Positions 7,572 to 15,563 of a stretch of 64,000 nt of DNA are shown piece after piece (the first letter of the stretch is position 1; every line of letters begins with the position of its first letter). Made by a program: the position numbers and the translations under genes. The notes beneath the pieces are model-generated. The model did no database searches. It was not told where the DNA came from and saw only the letters and a list, made by a program, of their open reading frames with translations. The DNA is from Mycobacterium sp. (lineage in GTDB: Bacteria > Actinomycetota > Actinomycetes > Mycobacteriales > Mycobacteriaceae), in NCBI GenBank assembly GCA_011620645.1, contig WOYS01000110.1, positions 29,774-93,773 of the forward strand, in the 5' to 3' direction.

Positions 7572-8363
7572 GTGTTCGACAAGGGAATAGCCCTCGAACC
7601 TGCCGGCGACGGACAGCTGCGTGGTCGTACGGTGCCCGAGTGGGCCAACATGGTAGGTCCCTTCGGGGGCATCACCGCGGCAACACTGTTACGGGCCGTC
7701 GAACTGCAGCCCGATGTGCACGGCCAGCCGGTGGCGCTGACGGTGAACTATCTCGCCCCGATTGTCGACGGCGACTACGAGATCCGGGCGCGGGCGGTGC
7801 GGACGAACCGGTCCAACCAGCACTGGATTGTCGAACTCAGCCAGGACGGCGATCCGAAGACCACTGCCACCGCGGTCTTCGGAATCCGCCGGGACACCTG
7901 GGGGGACACCGAGCTCACACGGCCGGCGGTACCGGCAGCCGCGCAGGTGCCCGCCGGGCCGGACAACGGGCCGACCTGGATGCGCAACTACGAGATGCGT
8001 TACGTCGCTGGTGGCATTCCCTGCCCCGAAGACGGGGAATCCGACTCCTCGGAGACCAGCGTGTGGGTACGGGATACCCCTGCTCGGCCCTTGGATTTCG
8101 CCGCCTTGACGGCCGTCTGCGACATCTTCTATCCCCGGGTGTTTCTGCGGCTCGGCCGTCTGATGCCGGCGGGTACCGTATCGATCACCGTCTATTTCCA
8201 CGCCGACAGCGAGAGCCTGGCCGCGCAGGGCGATGACTTCGTGCTGGCAACTGCCCGGGCACAACGGTATTCGTCCGGCCACTTCGACCACTCCGCCCAG
8301 ATCTGGGGGACCGGTGGCGCGCTGCTGGCCACCAGTCACCAGATCGTCTACTTCAAGGGATGA
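7572..8363 (+). CDS. Acyl-CoA thioesterase family protein (double hotdog)
   Basis: The 263-residue product starts at GTG 7572, two bases after the TetR stop. It has two hotdog-like halves: LRGRTVPEWANMVGPFGG followed by ITAATLLRAVE, with VALTVNYLAPIVDGDYEI, and a second half with RPLDFAALTAVCDIFYPRVF, VSITVYFHADSESLAAQGDD and GHFDHSAQIWGTGGALLATS. This is the pattern of the mycobacterial thioesterase (TesB-like, acyl-CoA thioesterase) family, which hydrolyses acyl-CoAs to free acid and CoA in the cytoplasm. The Asp of the second hotdog (LDFAAL) is in a plausible catalytic position. It probably forms an operon with the TetR gene. Confidence 0.82.
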   Translation: MFDKGIALEPAGDGQLRGRTVPEWANMVGPFGGITAATLLRAVELQPDVHGQPVALTVNYLAPIVDGDYEIRARAVRTNRSNQHWIVELSQDGDPKTTATAVFGIRRDTWGDTELTRPAVPAAAQVPAGPDNGPTWMRNYEMRYVAGGIPCPEDGESDSSETSVWVRDTPARPLDFAALTAVCDIFYPRVFLRLGRLMPAGTVSITVYFHADSESLAAQGDDFVLATARAQRYSSGHFDHSAQIWGTGGALLATSHQIVYFKG

Positions 8364-8387
8364 GCACTCGGTGCAAGTAGTTGGGCC

Positions 8388-8450
8388 TTATCGGGCAGGC
8401 TTGCGGTGACGGCCCATCAGAGCGGTCAGCCAGCGAACGTCGATCAACAT
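8388..8450 (-). CDS. Candidate 20-residue small ORF downstream of STAS gene
   Basis: ATG at 8450 on the minus strand is preceded by an AAAGG element about ten bases upstream and opens a 20-codon frame, MLIDVRWLTALMGRHRKPAR, ending in TAA at 8388. It starts 20 bases after the stop of the STAS protein gene. The peptide is amphipathic with a basic tail. I have no homology support; it could be a translated small protein or chance. Confidence 0.3.
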   Translation of the reverse strand: MLIDVRWLTALMGRHRKPAR

Positions 8451-8470
8451 ATGGGTTCTGCCTTTCGTGG

Positions 8471-8893
8471 TTATGCGGTCTTGTGCAGGAGTGGGAGCAA
8501 CCGGCGCCGGGCAAGGGTGCCTTCGGCGAAGTGGTGCAGCGCCTCTGGGACGGAGACCGTGATGGGGAATGCGTCGTCGAGCATCCGCAGGACATCGAGC
8601 ACGTCGGGGCCAGCGACGACGGCCCACTCGACTCCAGCGATATCGCACTCATCATCGAGGGCGTAGAGAAGCGACACACCGCGCGCGGATAGGAACGTCA
8701 CGTCACTCAGATCGAGTGCGAACGGCTTCTCCGCGAGAACCAGTTGACGGACCTTGCGGGTGAGGTGATCGAAGTTGTCGTCGTCGATGGCACCGGAGAT
8801 GGTCACCACCATGGCGAGGTGACGGCACTGTGCTCGAAGCTCGGCGCCGTCGCACTTGACCGCTGGGTTGCCGTAGCGGAATGCGATCGTCAT
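8471..8893 (-). CDS. STAS-domain protein (anti-anti-sigma factor-like)
   Basis: A 140-residue protein with a STAS domain at about residues 25-125: LAMVVTISGAIDDDNFDHLT is the first strand and helix, FALDLSDVTFLSARGVSLLY is the diagnostic loop and helix where SpoIIAA-type proteins have the phosphorylatable Ser, and WAVVAGPDVLDVLRML closes the fold. Such proteins bind anti-sigma factor kinases and release sigma factors under stress. The Ser in FLSARG is offset by one relative to the classic DSxG, so phospho-control is uncertain. The start at 8893 has AGAAGGGGG upstream. The upstream DNA contains a perfect 18-bp tandem duplication. No partner anti-sigma factor is adjacent. Confidence 0.78.
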   Translation of the reverse strand: MTIAFRYGNPAVKCDGAELRAQCRHLAMVVTISGAIDDDNFDHLTRKVRQLVLAEKPFALDLSDVTFLSARGVSLLYALDDECDIAGVEWAVVAGPDVLDVLRMLDDAFPITVSVPEALHHFAEGTLARRRLLPLLHKTA

Positions 8894-8908
8894 GTTCTGG
8901 CCCCCTTC

Positions 8909-8944
8909 TCGTACTGACGTGTCGTGTCGTACTGACGTGTCGTG
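8909..8944. repeat. Perfect tandem duplication, 18 bp x 2, in the leader of the STAS gene
   Basis: TCGTACTGACGTGTCGTG is present twice head-to-tail (8909-8926 and 8927-8944), 16 bases upstream of the STAS gene start codon. It lies in the probable 5' untranslated or promoter region and could alter expression. Apart from this repeat and the remnant at 9145-9378, the stretch 8945-9459 shows no gene. Confidence 0.9.
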
Positions 8945-9144
8945 CTCACTGCCACTGAAGTTATCCGCGGAACTTAAGGTACTTGGGAGTAGCGATTGAG
9001 ACTTTGCTAAGAAGATAACCTGAGAGCCAGGTAAGGGTTCGCTGATCGAATTGAAAGTCGTTGTCCCGCAATGATTGTGACGTACAGGTTTGATTGACCG
9101 AAATATCGGGTATACCCGGCGTCCGAGTAGCCCAAATTCCGGAC

Positions 9145-9378
9145 TCAGTGCTTGAACTGATTGCCTGAGTATCTGTCCCACGGCGAATAGTCCGCGATCA
9201 ACGCCTCCCGGGAAGGGCGGATCTCCTCGGGCACGTGGTGCAGATTGATCCGGACGCGTTACCAGATCAAGCTCGGCCCGCGCATCCCGTCGATGGGTAC
9301 GTCGACCGGCTCCAGCCGTTCGCATGCCTCAGGATGGAGACCACGCCACTCATCCAGCGCGGCCATCGCCTCATCGTC
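9145..9378 (-). pseudogene. Remnant of an unrecognised gene with an in-frame TAA
   Basis: One minus-strand frame reads DDEAMAALDEWRGLHPEA, then LEPVDVPIDGMRGPSLIW, a TAA, then RVRINLHHVPEEIRPSREAL and IADYSPWDRYSGNQF before a final TGA. The frame keeps clean coding-like composition on both sides of the TAA, which differs by one base from a Tyr codon (TAC). It has no proper start in range, so it seems to be the C-terminal remnant of a gene that lost its 5' end and then gained a nonsense mutation. I do not recognise the family. Confidence 0.45.
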
Positions 9379-9459
9379 CTGCGACTGCCGGCTGAAGGGC
9401 CCATCCGGCCATCGCAGTTATCTGCCGCGACTCGACACGCATCACATATTGTTGCGTTC

Positions 9460-11139
9460 ATGCCCAGTCTCACAGACCTGCCCGGTCAGGCAGCGGCCAA
9501 AGCCCAGCAATATCTCGGCCGCGGCGCCGCGGAACTGCATTACGCGCGCAAGATGTTCGAGGCCGGAGCGCTTCCGCTCGAGTCGCCGAAGGCGATGGCC
9601 GCCATGCTCGCCGACATCTGGCGCTGGGGTGAGTTCGGAATGATCCCGGCACTCAACGGCCGCCGCCATCCGGACCGCGTCGCCATCATCGATGACGACG
9701 GCGAGATGACGTTCGGGGAACTGGACCGCGCCGCGCACGCGGTGGCCAACGGGCTGCGCGCCAAGGGCGTCCAGGGTGGCGACGGTGTCGCGCTGCTGAT
9801 CCGCAACCACCGCTGGTTCCTGGTCGGTGTGTACGGCGCCGCCCGGGTGGGCGCCCGCATCATCCTGCTCAACAGCGAGTTCTCCGGACCGCAGATCAAA
9901 GAGGTCTCCGAGCGCGAGGGGGCTCAGGTCATCATCTACGACGACGAATACACTGCCGCGGTGTCGCAGGCCGAGCCGGCGCTGGGCAAGTTCCGGGCGC
10001 TGGCCACCAACCCCGACTCCGAAGCGCCGTCGGGATCCACCGATGACACGCTGGCTGACCTGATCGCGCGCAGCAGCACGCAACCCGCCCCGAAGGTGAC
10101 CAAGCATTCGTCGGTCATCATCCTGACCAGCGGCACCACCGGCACCCCCAAGGGCGCCAATCGCAGCACGCCGCTGTCGCTTGCGCCCATCGGCGGAGTG
10201 GTGTCACACGTCCCGTTCAAGTCCGGTGAGATCACCTCACTGCCCGCGCCGATGTTCCACGCACTTGGGTTTCTGTACGCCACCATCGCGGTGATACTGG
10301 GGACCACCCTGGTCCTGCGACGCCGGTTCAAACCGGCCACCGTGCTCTCCGATATCGAAAAGCACAAGGTGACCGCCATCGTGGTGGTCCCGGTGATGTT
10401 GTCGCGCATGCTCGACGAGCTGGACAAGATGCAGCCCAAGCCGAACTTGTCGAGCCTGCGGATCGTCTTCGTCTCCGGTTCGCAGCTCGGTGCCGAACTC
10501 GCCGGCCGGGCGCTGCGTGAGCTGGGGCCGATCATCTACAACATGTACGGCTCCACCGAGATTGCGGTCGCGACGATCGCCCGGCCCAAGGACCTGTCCA
10601 TCAACCCGGCGACCGTCGGCCCTCCGGTCAAGGGCGTCACGGTGAAGATCCTCGATGACAACGGCGGCGAACTCCCGCAGGGTGACGTCGGGCGCATCTT
10701 CGTGCGCAACACCTTTCCCTTCCAGGGCTACACCGGGGGCGGCGGTAAGCAGATCATCGACGGGATGCTGTCCTCCGGCGACGTGGGCTACTTCGACGAG
10801 CACGGGCTGCTCTACGTCTCCGGCCGCGATGACGAAATGATCGTGTGCGGCGGCGAGAACGTCTTCCCCGCCGAGGTCGAGGACCTCATCTGTGGGCATC
10901 CCGAGGTCATCGAGGCGACCGCGCTCGGCGTCGAGGACAAGGAGTGGGGCCACCGGCTGCGGGCCTTCGTCGTCAAGGCGGATGGCGCCAGCGTCGACGA
11001 GGACGTCATCAAGGCCTATGTGAAGGACAACCTGGCCCGCTACAAGGTGCCGCGCGAGGTCATCTTCCTCGATGAGCTGCCGCGCAATCCGACGGGCAAG
11101 ATCCTCAAGCGCGAGCTGCGTGAGATCCAACTCGATTAG
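9460..11139 (+). CDS. fadD2: Fatty-acyl-CoA/AMP ligase FadD2
   Basis: The 559-residue protein belongs to the ANL adenylating superfamily: P-loop-like AMP motif IILTSGTTGTPKGANRS (A3), MYGSTEIAVAT (A5), SSGDVGYFDEHGLLYVSGRD (A7/A8) and NPTGKILKREL with the catalytic Lys (A10). It activates fatty acids as acyl-AMP and transfers them to CoA. The ATG at 9460 (MPSLTDLPGQAAAKAQQYLG) gives the usual FadD2 length; an upstream in-frame start at 9235 runs through the remnant on the other strand. The convergent gene is a FadE6-like acyl-CoA dehydrogenase, the same pair as Rv0270/Rv0271c, so the two probably act on the same beta-oxidation substrate. A strong hairpin separates them. Confidence 0.88.
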   Translation: MPSLTDLPGQAAAKAQQYLGRGAAELHYARKMFEAGALPLESPKAMAAMLADIWRWGEFGMIPALNGRRHPDRVAIIDDDGEMTFGELDRAAHAVANGLRAKGVQGGDGVALLIRNHRWFLVGVYGAARVGARIILLNSEFSGPQIKEVSEREGAQVIIYDDEYTAAVSQAEPALGKFRALATNPDSEAPSGSTDDTLADLIARSSTQPAPKVTKHSSVIILTSGTTGTPKGANRSTPLSLAPIGGVVSHVPFKSGEITSLPAPMFHALGFLYATIAVILGTTLVLRRRFKPATVLSDIEKHKVTAIVVVPVMLSRMLDELDKMQPKPNLSSLRIVFVSGSQLGAELAGRALRELGPIIYNMYGSTEIAVATIARPKDLSINPATVGPPVKGVTVKILDDNGGELPQGDVGRIFVRNTFPFQGYTGGGGKQIIDGMLSSGDVGYFDEHGLLYVSGRDDEMIVCGGENVFPAEVEDLICGHPEVIEATALGVEDKEWGHRLRAFVVKADGASVDEDVIKAYVKDNLARYKVPREVIFLDELPRNPTGKILKRELREIQLD

Positions 11140-11186
11140 ATCGGCTTCCGGAATGTCGCCAATATGATGACCTATCCGCCGAAAAG

Positions 11187-11230
11187 ACGTGAATGGCCGC
11201 CAAATCACGTAATTTGGCGGCCACTCACGT
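11187..11230. terminator. Bidirectional hairpin terminator between fadD2 and fadE6
   Basis: Two 19-base arms (11187-11205 and 11212-11230) pair with a single mismatch around a 6-base loop; the core arm is TGGCCGCCAAAT. It lies 48 bases past the fadD2 stop and 27 bases past the fadE6 stop, where convergent genes need termination. It has no long U tract, which is usual for mycobacteria. Confidence 0.75.
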
Positions 11231-11256
11231 TCCCCGGCTCACGCGGGGGGGCAGGG

Positions 11257-13455
11257 TTACGGGTCGCGAGGCAGACCCAGCAGCCGCTCGGCGATGATGT
11301 TGAGCTGCACCTCGGTGGTGCCACCGTAGATGGTGGTGGCGCGGCTGAACAGCAGTCGCGCCGCCCACTTGCCCGGTTCTTGTTCCTTGTCGCCGATGGC
11401 GGCGTCGGTGCCGAATGAGGACACCCCGAACTCGGCGTAGCCTTGCCCGGTCTTCATCGACAGCAACTTCGAGATCGCCGCCGCGGGCATCGGATCGCCG
11501 CCGGCCAGGGTGAGCAGCGTCGAGCGCAGGTTGAGCACCTTGGCGGCGTAACCCTCGGCGATCAGCTTGCCGGCGTGGTTCTGCTCGATCTGGTCGAACT
11601 GGCCGTCGCGCACGAACTCCACGAACTGCTCGAGGCTGGCCAGGAACGGCGGCTCGGAGCTGCCGATCGACACCCGCTCGTTGGTCAGGGTGTTGCGGCT
11701 GACCTCCCAGCCGCGGTCCACCTCGCCGAGGACCATCGAATCCGGCACGAAGACGTCGTCGATGAACACCGTGTTGAACATGGCGTCACCGGTGAGCTCG
11801 CGTAGCGGCTTGACCTCTACGCCCGGTGACTTCATGTCGATCAGGAAATAGGTGATGCCGTTATGCTTCGGGGCGGTCGGGTTCGTGCGGGCCAGCAGTG
11901 CGCCCCATTGGGAGAACTGCGCGCCGGTGGTCCAGATCTTCTGGCCGGTGATCCGCCAGCCGCCGTCGACCTTGGTGGCCTTGGTGGTCAGGCCGGCCAG
12001 GTCGGATCCGGCTCCGGGCTCGGAAAACAGCTGGCACCAGATCATTTCGCCGCGGAACGTCGGCGGCAGGAACTGCTGCTTCTGCTCGTCGGTGCCGTAG
12101 GCGACGATGGACGGGATGATCCAGGCGGCGATGCCCATCTGCGGCCGCGCCACCCGGCCGGTGGAGAATTCCTGGGAGATGATGATCTGCTCGATCGGGG
12201 CGGCGTTGCGGCCCCATGGCTTTGGCAGGTGTGGCTGAACCCAGCCGCCTTCGGCGATGGCGGCGTTACGCTCTTCGCGCGCAATGGATTTCAGGCCGGT
12301 AACCTCGGCGCGGATCTCCTCACGTAGCTTCTCGGTGTCGGGGTCCAGATCGATGTCCAGCTTGCGCAGGCCGCTGCCGGTGGCGGTGTCGACGACCTGC
12401 TGCGGATAGTCGGCAGCGCGGCCGAAGCCGGCCGCCAATGCTAGTGCGCGACGGTAATAGATGTTGGTGTCGTGCTCCCAGGTGAAGCCGATACCGCCGT
12501 GCACCTGGATGCACTCCTGGGCGGTGTGCTGGGCTGCGACGGGGGCCAGCGTGCCGGCGACGGCAGCGGCGAACTCGTACTTGGACTCCTCATTCCCGCC
12601 ATGGAATTCGTCGATGGCGCGTGCGGCGTCCCACACCGCGGCGGTGGCCCGCTCGGTCTCGGCGATCATCCCGGAGCACTTGTGCTTGATGGCCTGGAAC
12701 TGGCCGATCGGACGGCCGAACTGCTCGCGGATCTTGGCGTACTCGGTGGCGGTGTCGGTGGCCCAGCGGGCCACGCCGACGGACTCGGCCGACAGTAACG
12801 TCGAAATGAGTGCGCGGGCGTGCGCGCGGGTGAGGTTCGACAACACCCGGACCCCGTCGTCAATGACAATCTCGACACCGTTGGCGCGCACGTGCGCCAG
12901 TGGACGCAGCGGGTCGATGCTCTTGACCGGCTCGAGTCCGAGGGAGTCGGTGTCCAGCACCACCCACGCCTCGCCGCTGTCGATGGACACCGGTAATACC
13001 AGCAGCGAGGCCTGCGCGGCGGCCGGCACGGCGCGAACCTCGCCACGGATGACCAGCTTGTCGCCCTGGCGGGTGCCGGTCAGACCGGAATCGATGGCGT
13101 ACGCGGCGATGGTGTCACCGCCGGCCAACCCGGCCAGCAGTGGCGACTCGGCGTCGTGGGCGGCGATCAGTGCGCTGGCGATGGCCGAGGGGACGAAGGG
13201 TCCCGGCATCGCGCCGTAGCCGAACTCGGCCAGCGTGATGGCCAGTTCCAGGATGCCGAAGCCCTGTCCGTCAACGGATTCGGACAGGTGAACACCCTGC
13301 AGCCCCTGCTCCGCGGCGGCCTTCCAGTAGGGCGGCGGATTGGAGATCGGAGTCTCCAGCGCCTCGTGCAGGACGTCGGCGGGGGCCACTTTGGCCACCA
13401 GTGACCGGACCGAATCGGCCAGGTCGATGTGTTCAGAGTTGATCGCGATGGGCAC
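11257..13455 (-). CDS. fadE6: Acyl-CoA dehydrogenase FadE6 (two-domain, fused)
   Basis: The 732-residue protein contains two acyl-CoA dehydrogenase modules. The N-terminal one (about residues 1-365) starts MPIAINSEHIDLADSVRSLV and includes ESVGVARWATDTATEYAKIR and CIQVHGGIGFTWEHDTNIYY. The C-terminal one (about 375-732) has LFSEPGAGSDLAGLTTKATK, WRITGQKIWTTGAQFSQWG and a terminal RATTIYGGTTEVQLNIIAER. Such FadE proteins oxidise acyl-CoA to enoyl-CoA with FAD, passing electrons to ETF and then to EtfD, whose gene is also in this window. It is convergent with fadD2. Upstream lies a palindrome AACCG-GT-CGGTT that may bind a TetR repressor. Confidence 0.88.
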   Translation of the reverse strand: MPIAINSEHIDLADSVRSLVAKVAPADVLHEALETPISNPPPYWKAAAEQGLQGVHLSESVDGQGFGILELAITLAEFGYGAMPGPFVPSAIASALIAAHDAESPLLAGLAGGDTIAAYAIDSGLTGTRQGDKLVIRGEVRAVPAAAQASLLVLPVSIDSGEAWVVLDTDSLGLEPVKSIDPLRPLAHVRANGVEIVIDDGVRVLSNLTRAHARALISTLLSAESVGVARWATDTATEYAKIREQFGRPIGQFQAIKHKCSGMIAETERATAAVWDAARAIDEFHGGNEESKYEFAAAVAGTLAPVAAQHTAQECIQVHGGIGFTWEHDTNIYYRRALALAAGFGRAADYPQQVVDTATGSGLRKLDIDLDPDTEKLREEIRAEVTGLKSIAREERNAAIAEGGWVQPHLPKPWGRNAAPIEQIIISQEFSTGRVARPQMGIAAWIIPSIVAYGTDEQKQQFLPPTFRGEMIWCQLFSEPGAGSDLAGLTTKATKVDGGWRITGQKIWTTGAQFSQWGALLARTNPTAPKHNGITYFLIDMKSPGVEVKPLRELTGDAMFNTVFIDDVFVPDSMVLGEVDRGWEVSRNTLTNERVSIGSSEPPFLASLEQFVEFVRDGQFDQIEQNHAGKLIAEGYAAKVLNLRSTLLTLAGGDPMPAAAISKLLSMKTGQGYAEFGVSSFGTDAAIGDKEQEPGKWAARLLFSRATTIYGGTTEVQLNIIAERLLGLPRDP

Positions 13456-13485
13456 GTCTAACCTCCATTGGGCAGCTTCCCTATT

Positions 13486-13497
13486 AACCGGTCGGTT
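13486..13497. promoter_or_regulatory. Palindrome upstream of fadE6
   Basis: AACCG-GT-CGGTT is an inverted repeat with 5-bp arms located 31 bases before the fadE6 start. AACC-N4-GGTT-type palindromes are common as operators of TetR regulators of fatty-acid genes in mycobacteria; the matching regulator is not identified, although a TetR gene lies 0.5 kb away. Confidence 0.45.
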
Positions 13498-13541
13498 GGG
13501 TTCCGAGGGTACCTTGCGGTGAATGGGGACACACCAGTGGC

Positions 13542-13940
13542 CTAGCTGACTTGGTTCACCACGTTGGCGAGCTCCTGCCCGTCGCAGCCGCCGGCCAGTG
13601 CGGTCTCGTCGACGATCGGTAATTCGCGGAGCACGGTGACGTCGTCATCCTCGGCGCACCACCGGATATCCAGCCAATCTAATTCCGGTGCAACGAAATC
13701 GAGTAACTTTCGACCCGGCGTGGCCATCGGATACCGACACCGATGTCGACCAGTGCGTGGTCGAGCAGGAAGGTGCTCTCGAAACCACGGAACCGGGTGT
13801 TCCAGCCCAGGAATCCGATACCGCGGGCGGCCAGGTAGTCGGCGAGATAGTGCTCTGAGAAATCGATCTGATAGTGCGTGGCGATCACTGCGACGTTGGG
13901 CTTGCGGCCGACCCCGCGGTGGTACAGCCCTTGGCACCAT
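13542..13940 (-). pseudogene. Alpha/beta-hydrolase-like gene (Rv0272c-type), broken
   Basis: Two minus-strand frames carry pieces of one protein. About 13940-13725 reads KPNVAVIATHYQIDFSEHYL, ADYLAARGIGFLGWNTRFRG and ESTFLLDHALVDIGVGIRW, a typical opening of a mycobacterial alpha/beta-hydrolase related to Rv0272c. The frame then stops making sense and a second frame (about 13725-13542) gives LLDFVAPELDWLDIRW and a tail ending VVNQVS. The nucleophile elbow and most of the hydrolase fold are missing, so there is both an internal deletion and a frame change. Its position between fadE6 and a TetR gene is the position of Rv0272c in M. tuberculosis. Confidence 0.65.
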
Positions 13941-13985
13941 CACGGTGCCCAAGACGGCGGCAGACCGCCGGCTCCGCGCGGCGGT

Positions 13986-14594
13986 CTAGGGCCGACGCGG
14001 ATCGGGGAAGCTGTCCAACATCGTCGTCAGCAGGTCGATCAATTCGTCGGCCGTGAGCGCGATGGCACCGCTCAGCCAGCCGTTGATGGTCTGACTGACC
14101 CCGCCGACGACGAAGTGCGCGATGGCCTTGACCTGATCGGCTCCGGCCCGTGGCAGCACATCCTGGGCGTGCTCGGCGGCCAGTACCGCGAAGAAACCAC
14201 CGAGTTCGGCGCGCTTGCGTACCAACACGGTATTGGACTGCTTGTCGTCGAAGAGCAGGCGGCCGACGCGGGCGTCCTCGCCGATGGTGCGCACCAGGTT
14301 GGTGATACCGGCTCTGTTCTGCGCGGCCGGCAGCACGGCGGCGACAGCGGCCTGCGTGGTAACGGCGATGGCGCCGACCACCGAGTCGAACACCGCCTCG
14401 ACGAACTCGTCCTTATCGGTGAACGCCTCGTAGAAATGCCGGGTGGCCACACCCGCGGACCGGCAAATGGCACGGACCGTCAGATCGTCGTATTCACTGC
14501 TCAGCAGGTCGAGGCCGGCATCGAGAAATCGGCGCCGGCGGTCGGCCAGACGCTGTGGTGCCGCCACGCCGCGGTAGGGCCGAACTTGCGTCAC
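13986..14594 (-). CDS. TetR-family regulator (Rv0275c-like)
   Basis: About 202 residues from GTG 14594 (VTQVRPYRGVAAPQRLADRR). The DNA-binding helices are RRRFLDAGLDLLSSEYDDLT, VRAICRSAGVATRHFYEAF and TDKDEFVEAVFDSVVG; a helical ligand-binding domain follows, ending in a short Pro/Arg tail. An ATG at 14633 is in frame, but a perfect 12-bp palindrome GTCAATATTGAC lies between it and GTG 14594, so the shorter form is preferred. The gene is divergent from the MpaB-like oxygenase gene, the arrangement of Rv0275c/Rv0276, and probably controls it. Confidence 0.82.
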   Translation of the reverse strand: MTQVRPYRGVAAPQRLADRRRRFLDAGLDLLSSEYDDLTVRAICRSAGVATRHFYEAFTDKDEFVEAVFDSVVGAIAVTTQAAVAAVLPAAQNRAGITNLVRTIGEDARVGRLLFDDKQSNTVLVRKRAELGGFFAVLAAEHAQDVLPRAGADQVKAIAHFVVGGVSQTINGWLSGAIALTADELIDLLTTMLDSFPDPRRP

Positions 14595-14597
14595 GGC

Positions 14598-14609
14598 GTC
14601 AATATTGAC
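14598..14609. promoter_or_regulatory. Perfect palindrome between TetR gene and oxygenase gene
   Basis: GTCAATATTGAC is a perfect 12-bp palindrome four bases upstream of the preferred TetR start and about 67 bases upstream of the divergent oxygenase gene. It is the natural candidate for an operator controlling both genes. Confidence 0.6.
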
Positions 14610-14675
14610 ACCTGTCGAGTGAGAGGGCAACATTAGGAAACCTTCGTTCTCACTTTTTGTTCAAGGGGTAGCTCC

Positions 14676-15563
14676 ATGGGTATCGTCGAACGTGCTGTCC
14701 ACGACACGACCTGCAAACCCGTGCCGCTACGGCAGCGGCAGCCGCGGTGGGGTGCCTCCACGGCCGACGGACTGATGGGTGTGGCGCTGCTCGCAGGCCC
14801 GGCGAATGTGGTCATGCAGCTCGGCCGGCCGGGCGTGGCATACGGGGTGATCGAGAGCCGGGTCGAAAGCGGGCGCATCGATCGCCATCCGGTCAAGCGG
14901 GCCCGGACCACATTCACCTACCTGGCCGTGGCGGGCCGCGGCAGCGACGAGCAGAAGGCCGCGTTCCGCCGGGCCGTCAACAAGGCCCACGCGCAGGTGC
15001 ACTCGACCGAGGAAAGCCCGGTCAAATACAACGCGTTCGACAAGGATCTTCAGCTTTGGGTGGCGGCGTGCCTGTACAAGGGATCGGTCGATGTGCGGCG
15101 GATCTTCGTGGGGGAGATCGACGACGAGACCGCTGACGAGCACTACCGGAACGGCATTGCGCTCGCGACCACGCTGCAGGTCACTCCGGATATGTGGCCT
15201 GCCGACCGCGCGGCCTTCGACAAGTACTGGGAAGAGCAGCTCGAGCACATTCACATCGATGACACCGCGCGCGAGTTCCTGTACCCCATCGCGGTGGGGC
15301 GACTGCGCGGTGTCAGGTTGGGCCCGCTGCAGAGTGTCGCCGAGAACTGGGCAGGACTGATCACCACCGGTTTCCTGCCGCAGCGATTCCGCGACGAGAT
15401 GCGGCTGCCGTGGGATCCGCAGCGTCAGCGCCGCTTCGACCGGCTGATGGGCGCGCTGCGGGTGGTCAACAACGTGATGCCTCCCCCGCTGCGACAGTTC
15501 CCGTTCAACGTGTTGCTCAAGGACCTGGACTGGCGCATCCGCACCGGTCTTCCCCTCGTGTAA
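14676..15563 (+). CDS. MpaB-like (DUF2236) oxygenase family protein
   Basis: The 295-residue product shows the family hallmarks: GVALLAGPANVVMQLGRPGV near the start, ARTTFTYLAVAGRGSDEQKA followed by VNKAHAQVHS (the haem-ligand region), QLWVAACLYKGSVDVRRIF and PLQSVAENWAGLITTGFLP. DUF2236 includes latex-clearing protein and MpaB/Rv0276-like enzymes, thought to be haem-dependent oxygenases; the mycobacterial substrates are not known. The gene is divergent from a TetR gene and has a strong ribosome site (AAGGGG) nine bases before ATG 14676. Confidence 0.82.
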   Translation: MGIVERAVHDTTCKPVPLRQRQPRWGASTADGLMGVALLAGPANVVMQLGRPGVAYGVIESRVESGRIDRHPVKRARTTFTYLAVAGRGSDEQKAAFRRAVNKAHAQVHSTEESPVKYNAFDKDLQLWVAACLYKGSVDVRRIFVGEIDDETADEHYRNGIALATTLQVTPDMWPADRAAFDKYWEEQLEHIHIDDTAREFLYPIAVGRLRGVRLGPLQSVAENWAGLITTGFLPQRFRDEMRLPWDPQRQRRFDRLMGALRVVNNVMPPPLRQFPFNVLLKDLDWRIRTGLPLV

